Shown here: one piece after another, positions 41,203 through 51,100 of the stretch
Layout: every line of letters starts with the position of its first letter
Numbering within the stretch: position 1 is the first letter of the stretch
Origin: Nitrospinaceae bacterium
GTDB taxonomy: Bacteria; Nitrospinota; Nitrospinia; Nitrospinales; Nitrospinaceae
Assembly (NCBI GenBank): GCA_028278405.1
Contig: JANQEK010000005.1
Location: forward strand, 1 to 64,000
Direction: 5' to 3'
DNA length: 64,000 bases
The notes under the pieces: model-generated
Databases searched by the model: none
The model's input: only the letters and a program-made list of their open reading frames with translations
What the model was told of the DNA's origin: nothing
Position numbers and translations under genes: made by a program

Positions 41203-41472
41203 TTAGTGAAGAAAGTTTTTTTCTTTTGGGTTGGAACCACCTGAAGAACCCAGGTCGCGATTGAAATCCATTTTTTTGAATTCCTCCCAGCCATCGCGGC
41301 AAAGATTGAAACCTACAAAATCAAGGGCCTGCATCAACTCAAGATCGGAAATTTTATTGTCTCCTGCTTCGGCGCGTGCTTCCTGAATGACTTCTTCAAG
41401 ACTTTCACAGAGCCGGGCAAAACGCTCTTCATCTTCCCAATGCAGGATATTTTTCATAAAATCAAAACTCAT
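41203..41472 (-). CDS. Hypothetical acidic protein (89 aa)
   Basis: ORF with coding-like composition, in the spacing between FTR1 and eda-like genes. Confidence 0.55.
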   Translation of the reverse strand: MSFDFMKNILHWEDEERFARLCESLEEVIQEARAEAGDNKISDLELMQALDFVGFNLCRDGWEEFKKMDFNRDLGSSGGSNPKEKNFLH

Positions 41473-41513
41473 GTGGCCCCCCCTTCGCAGGACTATAGAA
41501 ATTCAAACTGGCT

Positions 41514-42161
41514 TTATTCCATTGTATGCAAATTTTTTTTCACTGCAAATATAATTTCTTTCAGATGATCGCGTATCTTTGAATATTCACCGTTTATCAT
41601 TCGTGAATGCGAAAATACCGATCCTCCCACTGCCACTGCTGAGGCCCCTGACGAAAAATAGGCAGGAATATTGTCGGATGTCACCCCTCCAACGGCCATA
41701 AGCGGAATGTCCTCAAATGGTCCCTTAATCTCACGGAAATACTGAGGACCCCATTGAGAGGCAGGAAACACTTTGACCATGATAGCCCCGGCCTGCCAGG
41801 CTTTTTCAATCTCGCTGGGGGTCAAGGCGCCGGGAATGTAGGGCAACGACTGACTCCGGCAATAAGACGCTACTTCCTCGTTCAATACCGGGCTAACCAG
41901 AAACCGGGCTCCGGAAGCCACCGCTTGCTCCGCTTGCTCCAGGGTGCGCACAGTGCCGGCCCCAATACATAAAGAACCTTCATACCTTTTGCTGGCTGAT
42001 TGGATCAAACGGATGGCGTGGTCTGTATTCAGCGTGATTTCAAGAAATTTGACGCCGGCATCCCTGGCCGAATCGAGAACCCCTTCGAGGCGGTTTTCCG
42101 GAACGCCCCGCACAATTGCCAGTACGGCTTCATCTTTGAAGAGTGCAGAATCGAATTTCAA
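41514..42161 (-). CDS. eda: KDPG/KHG aldolase (Eda-like)
   Basis: AIVRGVPENRLEGVLDSARDAGVKFLEITLNT, IGAGTVRTLEQAEQAVASGARFLVSPVLN, VKVFPASQWGPQYFREIKGPFEDIPLMAVGGV. Confidence 0.9.
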   Translation of the reverse strand: MKFDSALFKDEAVLAIVRGVPENRLEGVLDSARDAGVKFLEITLNTDHAIRLIQSASKRYEGSLCIGAGTVRTLEQAEQAVASGARFLVSPVLNEEVASYCRSQSLPYIPGALTPSEIEKAWQAGAIMVKVFPASQWGPQYFREIKGPFEDIPLMAVGGVTSDNIPAYFSSGASAVAVGGSVFSHSRMINGEYSKIRDHLKEIIFAVKKNLHTME

Positions 42162-42178
42162 GCCTGTTACTTTCCGGA

Positions 42179-43129
42179 TCAGACGTTGGCTTCATTGACG
42201 ACTTTTTCGTAGAATTCCAAATATCCATTTTTATTTTCCGTCTTCATCAACGCCATACCCGCCCGAGGATGCACATCCAAGGTTCCTGTAATCATATAAG
42301 GGATGATATAGCCCCATTCAATTTCCTCACGAATTTTGAGAAAATCAGTTCCAATGATTTTTATAATCGGGCGAATATCGTATTTCGGGTTTTTCAGAAA
42401 ACCCAGGAGCAGTTCCAGGGGACAATTACCTGCAGCCCGGCCGATTCCGTAAATGGTTCCATCCAGATAATTAATGTTATTAATGATGGATTCAATGGTG
42501 TTGGCAAAAGCCAACTGCTGATTGTTGTGGGCATGAATTCCAAGTTCTTTGCTCGGCATCAGTTCTTTGTATTTCTTTGCCAGATATGCAATCTGCTCCG
42601 AATACAACGCGCCAAAGCTATCCACCAGATAAATCACATTCGCTGCGCTCTCTTTTTCGACTTGCTCCAGCGCCTCATCCAGCTCCCGCTCACGTGCATG
42701 GGATACAGCCATGATATTGATTGTGGTTTCATATCCCTTGCCATTTAACTTGTTGACCAAATCAATGGCTTTATCGATATCCTTGACGTAAGAAGCCACC
42801 CGAAACATATCGATATAACTCTCTCCACATGGAATGACACTTTGCGGATCAAATCGCCCTATATCAGCCATGACGGAAATTTTGACTTTCTTTTCTATCC
42901 CGTCCACCACTTTTTCAATATCTTTCTCACTGCAAAACTTCATAGGGCCGAATTCCGAACGGGAAAATTGAGATTCGTCCGCCTTGTAACCCAATTCAAT
43001 ATAATCAATATGCGCATCATTAGCGGCTTGATATACTTTGCGCACCAATTCATCCGAAAATTGATGATTGTTCATCAATCCTCCGTCGCGAATGGTACAG
43101 TCCAAAACTTTAATTTCCTGGCGATACAT
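42179..43129 (-). CDS. HMGL-like (DRE-TIM) aldolase-domain protein
   Basis: VLDCTIRDGGLMNNHQFSDELV, YIELGYK, LGIHAHNNQQLAFANTI, LDGTIYGIGRAAGNCPLELLLGFL. Confidence 0.85.
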   Translation of the reverse strand: MYRQEIKVLDCTIRDGGLMNNHQFSDELVRKVYQAANDAHIDYIELGYKADESQFSRSEFGPMKFCSEKDIEKVVDGIEKKVKISVMADIGRFDPQSVIPCGESYIDMFRVASYVKDIDKAIDLVNKLNGKGYETTINIMAVSHARERELDEALEQVEKESAANVIYLVDSFGALYSEQIAYLAKKYKELMPSKELGIHAHNNQQLAFANTIESIINNINYLDGTIYGIGRAAGNCPLELLLGFLKNPKYDIRPIIKIIGTDFLKIREEIEWGYIIPYMITGTLDVHPRAGMALMKTENKNGYLEFYEKVVNEANV

Positions 43130-43371
43130 GCGTTTCGAGCTCCAAAAGAAGAACTACCTCAAATCAGGTAGGGGTCATTAAAACAATTAAACTGATTGAA
43201 TTTGCTGATTATATTTAGGTCGGACGTTTCAGTCAATGAGATAATCCAAAATCCAATTTTATTTGAATTTTATGTTAGAATCTCAACGTTTTGTTTTATA
43301 TGGAGTTGCTCAAATTTCCTGAGTATTTATCTTAAGAATATTGCTCTAACTTGCTGCAAAGGAACCTAAAA

Positions 43372-43785
43372 ATGAAATTCTGGTTAGTCAAACAGGAGCC
43401 TTCCAAATACAGCTGGGAAGATTTTTTGAAGGATAAGAAAACATACTGGGATGGGGTTCGAAACTACCAGGCACGAAACAATCTGCAGGCAATGAAAAAA
43501 GGCGACCGTGTTCTCTTTTATCACAGTGTGGTGGGAAAACAGGTTATGGGTATTGCTGAGATAACCCGCGAATCTTATCCCGACCCAACCACCGACGACC
43601 CGGCCTGGGTGGTGGTCGATTTAAAGCCTCTCAAATCCCTGAAGACTCCAGTCACTTTGGAGCAGGTGAAATCTCATCCAAAACTGAAAGAGATTTCCCT
43701 GATCAAACAATCCCGATTATCCGTTATGCCTTTGACCCAAGCGGAATACAAAATAATTCTGGAGTTGGGAAAAACCAAGCTTTAA
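43372..43785 (+). CDS. EVE (PUA-like) domain protein
   Basis: MKFWLVKQEPSKYSWEDFLKDKKTYWDGVRNYQARNNLQAMKKGDRVLFYHS. Confidence 0.95.
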   Translation: MKFWLVKQEPSKYSWEDFLKDKKTYWDGVRNYQARNNLQAMKKGDRVLFYHSVVGKQVMGIAEITRESYPDPTTDDPAWVVVDLKPLKSLKTPVTLEQVKSHPKLKEISLIKQSRLSVMPLTQAEYKIILELGKTKL

Positions 43786-43930
43786 TTGGGCTATCGAGGT
43801 TGCGGGGAAAACAAAAAGGACATTGACATAGAACATGAGGACGTTTAAATTGACTGAAAAAGAATTCTCATTCCATTCAGTCACTTCGAACACATTTGAT
43901 CGTCCTTCTCACTCTGAACAAACGCCTCTT

Positions 43931-44602
43931 ATGCGAAACAAGCCGGCCATATTTCTTTTACTTTGTATTAGCCTTGCATTTGTATTTGCTGTGCCGGCAT
44001 GGAGTCAGCCACAGGATCAGAAGTGCCATGACGAATTATCGCCCCTGAAAAAAACCAAAGATGCAATTATTGGTGAGGGAGGCATGTGGGGGCTGTTTGA
44101 GCGTTTCAAGATACTCCGCCAGGAATCCAGTAAAGCCATGCAGTTGGATTCCAAAATCCAGCAATTGGTCTGGCTCCTGGATTACCTTTGCGAAACCCTT
44201 GAAGGAGTCCCTTTAAACGAACTGGCAGTCTACCTTACTGAAAATCTGAAAGAAAAAAGCAAGCCACAATTCAAGAAGGAATTGATCGTATTGGGAAAAT
44301 CGGAAGCGGAAATCGATCTCTGGTTTGTTTTCTCGGATATCTCTAAAAAAAACCAGACTCGAAAGTTGAACATAAAAACAGTTCAGAATTCTATACAAAT
44401 TGCCCTTCCCTTGTTGCAAAAATATAAAGCATTGGCTGAAGAAGTGGATCAATCTCCGGACATAAAGCAGGTTGAACGCGTAGACTCCCTCTATCAAGAA
44501 ATAGATCAACTGGAGGCTTCAGACCCCTATTTGTCGCAAGCTCTTCTTGAAACCTCCCAAGTGCCTCATTGGGATATCGACGAAAGCACCGGCGGTTCCT
44601 GA
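43931..44602 (+). CDS. Hypothetical secreted protein
   Basis: Signal peptide MRNKPAIFLLLCISLAFVFAVPAWSQ; no recognised domain. Confidence 0.6.
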   Translation: MRNKPAIFLLLCISLAFVFAVPAWSQPQDQKCHDELSPLKKTKDAIIGEGGMWGLFERFKILRQESSKAMQLDSKIQQLVWLLDYLCETLEGVPLNELAVYLTENLKEKSKPQFKKELIVLGKSEAEIDLWFVFSDISKKNQTRKLNIKTVQNSIQIALPLLQKYKALAEEVDQSPDIKQVERVDSLYQEIDQLEASDPYLSQALLETSQVPHWDIDESTGGS

Positions 44603-44663
44603 TTCGGTTTAGAGATACCTGAAACGATCCTCAAAAGATATCAATCCCTATTTGGAGAAGAAC

Positions 44664-45464
44664 ATGGCAAATTTTCTAGTCATTGGTGGTTCCGGTGTCA
44701 TGGGCACCGCTGCCATACAAGCGGTACGTGAAACTTTTGGCAAAGAAGCCAATATCGTGGCCAATTGGTATGGCAAGGAAGATACCGGCCTAAAAATTGA
44801 AAATGCCAACCACACTCTGTTCGGAGACGTGACCGATCCGCAGTGCCTGGAAGACATCAAGTCCAAGGCCACCGCTTATGACTATATGTTTTACGCCACA
44901 GCCCTGGGAGACGTCGGTATTCCCATTAAAAGCGCTACTCAGGAGCAGATTGACCGTTCCAACCAGCTTTCCTTTAATCCCATCCCAATGTTGGAAGAGG
45001 CCTTGGATATTGGCGTGATTGTTACCTATTCAACCTTTTATGTCACCCGCCATCAATTGGGAAGTTATGGAGCAATGGGTTATTCCAAGGAAGCCATTGA
45101 GAAATGGACCCTGGAAGATGGAAAATCCGGGCGCGCCTGCATTCGAGCCGGTTTGTTTGAATCGCAATCCTCTCGCGGTATCAAACTGCTTTTGAGAAAA
45201 AATGCCAAGCATCTCGAAACAATTGAAGATCCCTTGATTCGATCCTATTTTGAAAATGTAAGCACCAAAGAAGGTATCGAACGATACCTCGAAGGAATCA
45301 TCAATGAAGAGAAAGAGCTGTTTGGCGATAGCCCCACTACGGCAGAAGACCTCTATAAAGCCCACCTAGAGCTATTCAAGGCGGATAATCCAAAATTCGT
45401 CAATGTCTGCGGAAAGAAAATCTGGCTGACGGAAGAACCCCAACTGATCAAAGATCACGTCTAG
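44664..45464 (+). CDS. NAD(P)-binding Rossmann (SDR-like) oxidoreductase
   Basis: MANFLVIGGSGVMGTAAIQAVRETFG; YGAMGYSKEAIEKW (YxxxK-like). Confidence 0.7.
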   Translation: MANFLVIGGSGVMGTAAIQAVRETFGKEANIVANWYGKEDTGLKIENANHTLFGDVTDPQCLEDIKSKATAYDYMFYATALGDVGIPIKSATQEQIDRSNQLSFNPIPMLEEALDIGVIVTYSTFYVTRHQLGSYGAMGYSKEAIEKWTLEDGKSGRACIRAGLFESQSSRGIKLLLRKNAKHLETIEDPLIRSYFENVSTKEGIERYLEGIINEEKELFGDSPTTAEDLYKAHLELFKADNPKFVNVCGKKIWLTEEPQLIKDHV

Positions 45465-45552
45465 GACCCGGGAATCAAACAAAGAAGACGCCATATCCGC
45501 TTGAAAGGATTGGCGTTGATTAGCCGCTCCTATTGCTTTTGCCAGGGGTTTG

Positions 45553-45576
45553 ACAGATAATAAAACAATTATCTGT
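45553..45576. promoter_or_regulatory. Perfect inverted repeat ACAGATAAT-aaaaca-ATTATCTGT upstream of HD-GYP gene
   Basis: 9-bp perfect arms, 6-nt spacer, 38 nt before the ATG at 45615. Confidence 0.45.
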
Positions 45577-45614
45577 TTCATTCCCGTCAATTTGGATTAA
45601 CTGTTAAAACCCTC

Positions 45615-47309
45615 ATGGCACAGTCGCGATCAGGCAAACCCTCACCCCTTGCAACCGAAAAGGATTCCGTTTACGCTTTCCTCACCTCTTCAAAAAACAC
45701 GGACAATCCTTATGTTGAGCATCTGATTCAACAGATCAATCGTTTGTCTGAAATCGGACGAGCTCTTTCCGGGGAGTATGATCTCAATACCCTTTTGGAA
45801 AAAATTTGCGATGAAGTTCGCAAGTTTACCTACGCGGATGCCTGTACTCTTTATATTGTCAAAGAAAAACAGCTTCATATCCGGATTTTCCAGAACCATA
45901 CCATGGGAATTCGGATGGGAGGAAAAACCGGTGAAGAGATCAATATGCCGCCGGTGGATTTGGTTGAATCCAATGTATCCGCTTATGTTGCGCTTAAGGG
46001 TATTTCCGTAAACATACCCGATGTCTATGATACCGATTTGTTCGATTTTACCGGCCCCAAGGAATTCGATCAGGAAACCGGTTATCACTCCACATCCATG
46101 CTGGTATGCCCCATGCGCAATCATGAAAACGATATCATTGGGGTTCTGCAACTGGTCAACGCCCTCAATCCGGACACCCGTGAAATCATTCCTTTTTCAC
46201 CTGATTACGTCAGCCTCACCGAATCCCTGGCTTCCCAAGCCGCCGTGTCCATCACCAATGCCCGGTTGATCAACGACATGGAACATCTCTTTGAGTCTTT
46301 TGTAGAAGTTATGGCAACCGCAATCGATGAAAAGTCTCCTATTACAGGAGGGCATATCCGCAGAGTGGCCAACCTGACAATGGTCATGGCCGAGGAACTG
46401 CACAACACCAATAAATCCCCTTTCAAGAATACTCATTTCACTCCTGAAAAATTCCATGAACTGAGGGTGGCTTCCTGGATGCATGACATTGGTAAAGTGA
46501 CTACGCCGGTCGAAATCATAGAAAAAAGCAAAAAGCTGGAAACCATTTTTGACCGGATCCAGTTTGTGGACCTGAGAATGCAATTCATCATGCAGAGCAT
46601 TCAGCTGGAGTCGGCCCAGACTCAATTGAAATGGATCCAGAAAGGTGAGTCCCCTGACAAGATTAAAAAACTGGAGGAAACCACTGCTAAAGCTGTGCAG
46701 GAGCTCAAGGAAATCCGGGAGTTCATTAACAAATGCAACGAGCCTTCAGAATTTCTGGAAGATGCATTTATTGAACGACTTCAGGAAATCGCCAAAAAAA
46801 CCTACAAAGACGAATACGGTAAAAAGCAACCGTTTCTGACTGCCGACGAACTCAAGAATCTATCAATCCGCAAGGGAAGCATCAACGAGCAGGAACGTCA
46901 AATAATGAAAAACCACGCCCAAATCACTCTGGATATGCTCGCCAAAATTCCCTTTACAAAAAAACTCAAGAATATTCCGAATTTTGCCGGGGCGCATCAT
47001 GAATGCATTAATGGATTGGGCTATCCCCTGGGACTTCAGGGTGATGAAATTCCCTTTGAAGGAAAACTGATGGCAGTTACCGATATTGCAGAGGCCTTAA
47101 CTGCAAAAGACCGGCCTTATAAAAAAGCCATGCCCCTCGAGCAAGTCTACAAAATTTTGCGAAACATGGCAGATAATAATGAGCTTGACCATGATCTGGT
47201 AGAATTTTTTATCAACGAAAACATATATGGCGTGTATCAGGAAAAACATGAGGCGCCCGGCTCAACCCAGCCTTCAGAAGCATCTCAGAAAGCAAAAAAA
47301 GACCCCTAA
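45615..47309 (+). CDS. GAF domain HD-GYP phosphodiesterase-like protein
   Basis: GAF-like N-terminus; TGGHIRRVANLTMVMAEEL, WMHDIGKVTTP, AHHECINGLGYPLGLQGDEIPFEGKLMAVTDIAEALTAKDRPYKKAM. Confidence 0.92.
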   Translation: MAQSRSGKPSPLATEKDSVYAFLTSSKNTDNPYVEHLIQQINRLSEIGRALSGEYDLNTLLEKICDEVRKFTYADACTLYIVKEKQLHIRIFQNHTMGIRMGGKTGEEINMPPVDLVESNVSAYVALKGISVNIPDVYDTDLFDFTGPKEFDQETGYHSTSMLVCPMRNHENDIIGVLQLVNALNPDTREIIPFSPDYVSLTESLASQAAVSITNARLINDMEHLFESFVEVMATAIDEKSPITGGHIRRVANLTMVMAEELHNTNKSPFKNTHFTPEKFHELRVASWMHDIGKVTTPVEIIEKSKKLETIFDRIQFVDLRMQFIMQSIQLESAQTQLKWIQKGESPDKIKKLEETTAKAVQELKEIREFINKCNEPSEFLEDAFIERLQEIAKKTYKDEYGKKQPFLTADELKNLSIRKGSINEQERQIMKNHAQITLDMLAKIPFTKKLKNIPNFAGAHHECINGLGYPLGLQGDEIPFEGKLMAVTDIAEALTAKDRPYKKAMPLEQVYKILRNMADNNELDHDLVEFFINENIYGVYQEKHEAPGSTQPSEASQKAKKDP

Positions 47310-47350
47310 GGATCTTCTCTGTCTCTTCCGAAGTAGAATATATCAGATAA

Positions 47351-47647
47351 CTATTTTTTCTTGGGAACGTACCATCCGGTGCGCATATACGAATCATTCA
47401 TTTTGACATGTTCATCAATGCTGACGTTGGCATCGTCGCTGATCTTAGCGTCTGGTTCATGATCGGCGTCAAATTTCTTAAACGCTTTTTTCATGGTTTT
47501 ATCGGAGAGCGTGGTTGACCGCTTTTTACGGGTCCGGGATGGCCTCCGGGATTGGTTCTCACGGAGTTTTTTGATTTCCTTACTGGACAATCCATCAATA
47601 ACCATAAAAGCCTCAATCTTTTCCGGGTTTTTGCTATATACTTTCAA
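47351..47647 (-). CDS. Hypothetical basic protein (98 aa)
   Basis: ORF in gap between divergent/convergent neighbours; no recognised domain. Confidence 0.5.
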   Translation of the reverse strand: MKVYSKNPEKIEAFMVIDGLSSKEIKKLRENQSRRPSRTRKKRSTTLSDKTMKKAFKKFDADHEPDAKISDDANVSIDEHVKMNDSYMRTGWYVPKKK

Positions 47648-47692
47648 AGTGCTGTTCGCACTTTAATTCGATGAATTAATAATACCAAAACC

Positions 47693-49045
47693 ATGGCTAT
47701 CGACCAATTAAAAACCCTCCTTTCAGAATCCGGACCTCCTGAATCTCAGGCGCGGGAAATGATCAACACGATGAATCATTTCGAAGTCGCCCGCCTGCTT
47801 CATCAGCTCTCGGTAGATGAAAAAGTCATTATATTTCAATATCTTGAGGATGACGTCAAACGTCAGGAGCTGCTTTATGAAACTGACCAGGAGAGTCGTA
47901 AGGAAATCAGTGATGCCTTGGGTCTGGATTTTATGGCGCCATTCCTGGAAGGCATGCCTAAAGATGAAGCCGCGGATATTCTCCAGGAGCAAGAGCCCGA
48001 GGTCCAGGAAAAAATTCTTGAACAGATGGTCCCGGATGAAGCACGGACTCTCAAAAGCCTGATCCACTATGAAGAGCAAACTGCCGGCGGTATGATGACT
48101 CCACACTATTATCGGGTGAGTCCGGATGAAATTGCAAGTGAGATCCTGACCAAGATGATTCGAAATCCATCAAAGGATTCTGTAACTGATTTTTTCGTAG
48201 TGGGAGAAAACAATCAACTGATGGGTTTTTTCACCTTGCGGGATCTGCTGAATGTCCTGCCCAACGCCAAAGCTCTCGAAATCATTCGCGAGGAAACGCC
48301 CAAGGTTCTGCTTGAGGAATCGTGTGAAAAAATTGCAAACCTGATGGATCATGAACATCTCAGCACAGTCCCAGTGGTGGATGAGCAGAACACCATACAT
48401 GGGATTGTTACTTTTGACGACGTGTTCAGAGCACTGAAACAAACTGCCGACGAAGAAATTTACACAATGGTGGGGGCTACGGAAACCGATCCCTTTGCCA
48501 AAAAAACGTCACGCAAGATCGCCGCACGCGCACCCTGGCTCTTCACCACTTTTATCGGGGGTATGATCAGCGCATTTGTTTTAAAGTCGTTTGAAGTCAC
48601 TATGGCAGAGTTCACGACGGTTATTTTCTTCATTCCATTCGTGCTTGGTCTGGCTGGAAATGTCGGAATTCAGGGGGCTACGGTTATCGTAAGGGGACTG
48701 GCCACAGGAGACATTCAAAGCGATAATTTGAGCAGAGTCCTCAGAAGTGAAGTCAAAGTGGGGTTATTCAACGGCATCATCTTTGGAGGTATATGCGGGG
48801 CGACCATCGTAATATTTGCGGAGACCTTACTGCATACCTCTCCGGCTTTAGGAGTCACCGTAGGTCTGGGAATCGTTCTCGCGGTTGCCATGGCGACTCT
48901 GATCGGCTCCCTCACACCTTTACTTTTCTTGAAATTGAAAATTGATCCAGCCATAAGCACGGGACCTGTAGTTACGGTGATCAATGACATTTTTGGGTTG
49001 GTAATTTATCTGTTTACTGCAACTACGGTTTTTTCAATATTATAG
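47693..49045 (+). CDS. mgtE: Magnesium transporter MgtE
   Basis: MgtE N domain, CBS pair, EQTAGGMMTPHYYRV, TM region LAGNVGIQGATVIVRGLATGDI. Confidence 0.95.
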   Translation: MAIDQLKTLLSESGPPESQAREMINTMNHFEVARLLHQLSVDEKVIIFQYLEDDVKRQELLYETDQESRKEISDALGLDFMAPFLEGMPKDEAADILQEQEPEVQEKILEQMVPDEARTLKSLIHYEEQTAGGMMTPHYYRVSPDEIASEILTKMIRNPSKDSVTDFFVVGENNQLMGFFTLRDLLNVLPNAKALEIIREETPKVLLEESCEKIANLMDHEHLSTVPVVDEQNTIHGIVTFDDVFRALKQTADEEIYTMVGATETDPFAKKTSRKIAARAPWLFTTFIGGMISAFVLKSFEVTMAEFTTVIFFIPFVLGLAGNVGIQGATVIVRGLATGDIQSDNLSRVLRSEVKVGLFNGIIFGGICGATIVIFAETLLHTSPALGVTVGLGIVLAVAMATLIGSLTPLLFLKLKIDPAISTGPVVTVINDIFGLVIYLFTATTVFSIL

Positions 49046-49201
49046 AACTTCACATAATAAGCACATACAATTCACTTAAAAACCTTCTTGCATACGTCAT
49101 AAAAACTTTATAAAGTGGTTCGCGAGGGTTTGCACAGTTTAATCCTTCAATGCATTCAGTTCTTTGGGCATCTTCTTTCCGCCTGATTTGGTTTATTAAT
49201 T

Positions 49202-50098
49202 ATGAAATTGTTAATTAGATCTTTCGGCCTGATCCTCGCTTTTGGCCTTTGCAGCGTATTTTCATTGGCATTCGCCTCCCAATCAATCAGTTCTGCCTCT
49301 GACAAACCTCTATCCAGCAATTCTTCAGAGAATGTAGAATATTCTGAAATGTATTCGGGGGTTTCCATTGAATTGAAATGGCCGCGAGGAAGTTTGATTT
49401 TCCCTGAAATCAACGATCCTCAAAAAACCGAGGAAGTGTTTCTCTTGAGCGAGGCCCTCACTTCTCAACCGGAGCTTCAATCTCTTCACCATCACTTTGG
49501 ATTACAATTTTTTTCGCGCAGCAAAATGGGTAAAGCCAAGGGAGAATACTTGAAAGCGTTAAAGTACAAACCCCGCATTCCTGCAATCTACAAAAACCTG
49601 GGATTAATTTATCTTAATTCCAAAAATTACAAAGGTGCTGAGAAAGCATTCAGGCAAGCCTTGCAGCTTGATCCGGGATACACCCTCGTCATCGCCAAAC
49701 TTGCGCTTTCCCTGGCGGCTCAAAAAAAATATTCCTCCGCGGAGAAGAAATTTAAACAGGCCATTCGCGCAGAGCCGACCAATGCGGATCATCATCTCAA
49801 TCTGGGGCATTTCTATTACTATTTGAAAAAAGATTTCAGGGGAGCCAAGCGATACTATCAAAAAGCGCTGAAATTCAATCCGAATTTGGCAAAGGCAAGC
49901 AGAAACCTAATCGATATTAATCGTAAATTCCAAAAATGGAAGAACCAGGAAAGCGATTTCGAAAATTCATGGGGCAGCGATTTCGATTATGACAACTCCA
50001 AAGATACGGACCATTCGCAGAACACACCGGGCTACCCCGAAGAATCCGATATTGCCGGCACTTGGGATGAGGAGAATTCACAGCGTCCGCTATTTTAA
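49202..50098 (+). CDS. TPR-repeat secreted protein
   Basis: Signal peptide; tandem TPRs IPAIYKNLGLIYLNSKNYKGAEKAFRQALQLDPGY, KYSSAEKKFKQAIRAEPTNADHHLNLGHFYYYL. Confidence 0.85.
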   Translation: MKLLIRSFGLILAFGLCSVFSLAFASQSISSASDKPLSSNSSENVEYSEMYSGVSIELKWPRGSLIFPEINDPQKTEEVFLLSEALTSQPELQSLHHHFGLQFFSRSKMGKAKGEYLKALKYKPRIPAIYKNLGLIYLNSKNYKGAEKAFRQALQLDPGYTLVIAKLALSLAAQKKYSSAEKKFKQAIRAEPTNADHHLNLGHFYYYLKKDFRGAKRYYQKALKFNPNLAKASRNLIDINRKFQKWKNQESDFENSWGSDFDYDNSKDTDHSQNTPGYPEESDIAGTWDEENSQRPLF

Positions 50099-50123
50099 AA
50101 TTCCCTCGAGAAACTGATCCAAT

Positions 50124-50366
50124 CTATTCTTCTACGATTTCTTCAACTTCGATTATAGGAGTATCAATCTCAATATATTCTCCTTCGTTCGCATAAATTT
50201 CCTTCACCACTCCTTCATACTCTGAAACAAGCGTGTAGTAACCTTCCGCAACAATTTCCGCCACCGGCATTCCTACTTTCACGGTATCTCCGATATTAAC
50301 GAGAAATTCATCCACTTTGCCGGACGTCATCGTCGGATACATGGGCGCCATGGTAATGTATGCCAT
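50124..50366 (-). CDS. Stand-alone biotinyl/lipoyl-like domain protein (80 aa), without the usual modified lysine
   Basis: MYPTMTSGKVDEFLVNIGDTVKVGMPVAEIVAEGYYTLVSEYEGVVKEIYANEGEYIEIDTPIIEV follows the lipoyl-domain pattern. Confidence 0.85.
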   Translation of the reverse strand: MAYITMAPMYPTMTSGKVDEFLVNIGDTVKVGMPVAEIVAEGYYTLVSEYEGVVKEIYANEGEYIEIDTPIIEVEEIVEE

Positions 50367-50488
50367 ATTCCTCCAAAATCAATTCAAGGGTGCTTTACCT
50401 TTATTCGGTTAAAAACTGCACGATTGATAATTATAAAATCTGATCGCTATGATAATATGAAAAAATATCTATTTCACGGAGTACCGCC

Positions 50489-50719
50489 ATGAAAGTCAAG
50501 GTCGGGGATTGCCTGTACGAGCCTCTTTCCCAGAACAATGGAGAAGTGACCCGGATCGTCAGTCACCCCAACGGAAAACTGGTAACCGTACGCTGGAGAG
50601 TCGATGATCACCTTCCCCATGATACGGAGCATTTCTATTCCAAATTGATCAAAAGCATCAAAAAGGGGGAAATTGAATATACTCCGGGACCGGATCACGA
50701 TTCAGAAGAAAATCCCTAG
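50489..50719 (+). CDS. Hypothetical 76-aa protein
   Basis: ORF MKVKVGDCLYEPLSQNNGEVTRIVSHPNGKLVTVRWRVDDHLPHDTEHFYSKLIKSIKKGE; coding-like. Confidence 0.6.
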   Translation: MKVKVGDCLYEPLSQNNGEVTRIVSHPNGKLVTVRWRVDDHLPHDTEHFYSKLIKSIKKGEIEYTPGPDHDSEENP

Positions 50720-50778
50720 CAGCCTACCTCAAATTCTCCATCAGAAATTTTAGAGTTCTCCGTAATCTTTACTTTCAA

Positions 50779-51063
50779 CTATTGCCGATATAGGGTGTGG
50801 CTGGGCCGCCCTGCAAGAATATTCTCCTTTCCCCAGTCCACGACGCCGGCAAATTTATCAGAATTGATAAATGCCTTGTACTCCTCCTCAGAGTTCCAAT
50901 CTGAAACGATGAGATACGAATGGGAATCATTCACATCCTTATATAAATTAGACTGTGTGTGCCCTTCCATTTCGTTCATTACTTTTATAACGCTTTTAAA
51001 GGCATTCTCGAAAATCTCCTCTTTTCCGGGAATTATTTTATAATTCATTCCAATCGTTACCAT
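50779..51063 (-). CDS. Antibiotic biosynthesis monooxygenase (ABM)-like protein
   Basis: MVTIGMNYKIIPGKEEIFENAFKSVIKVMNEMEGHTQSNLYKDVNDSHSYLIVSDWNSEEEYKAFINS. Confidence 0.8.
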   Translation of the reverse strand: MVTIGMNYKIIPGKEEIFENAFKSVIKVMNEMEGHTQSNLYKDVNDSHSYLIVSDWNSEEEYKAFINSDKFAGVVDWGKENILAGRPSHTLYRQ

Positions 51064-51100
51064 ATTCTTTTCCTTATTTTTAAACAATTCGTGAAAGCCA

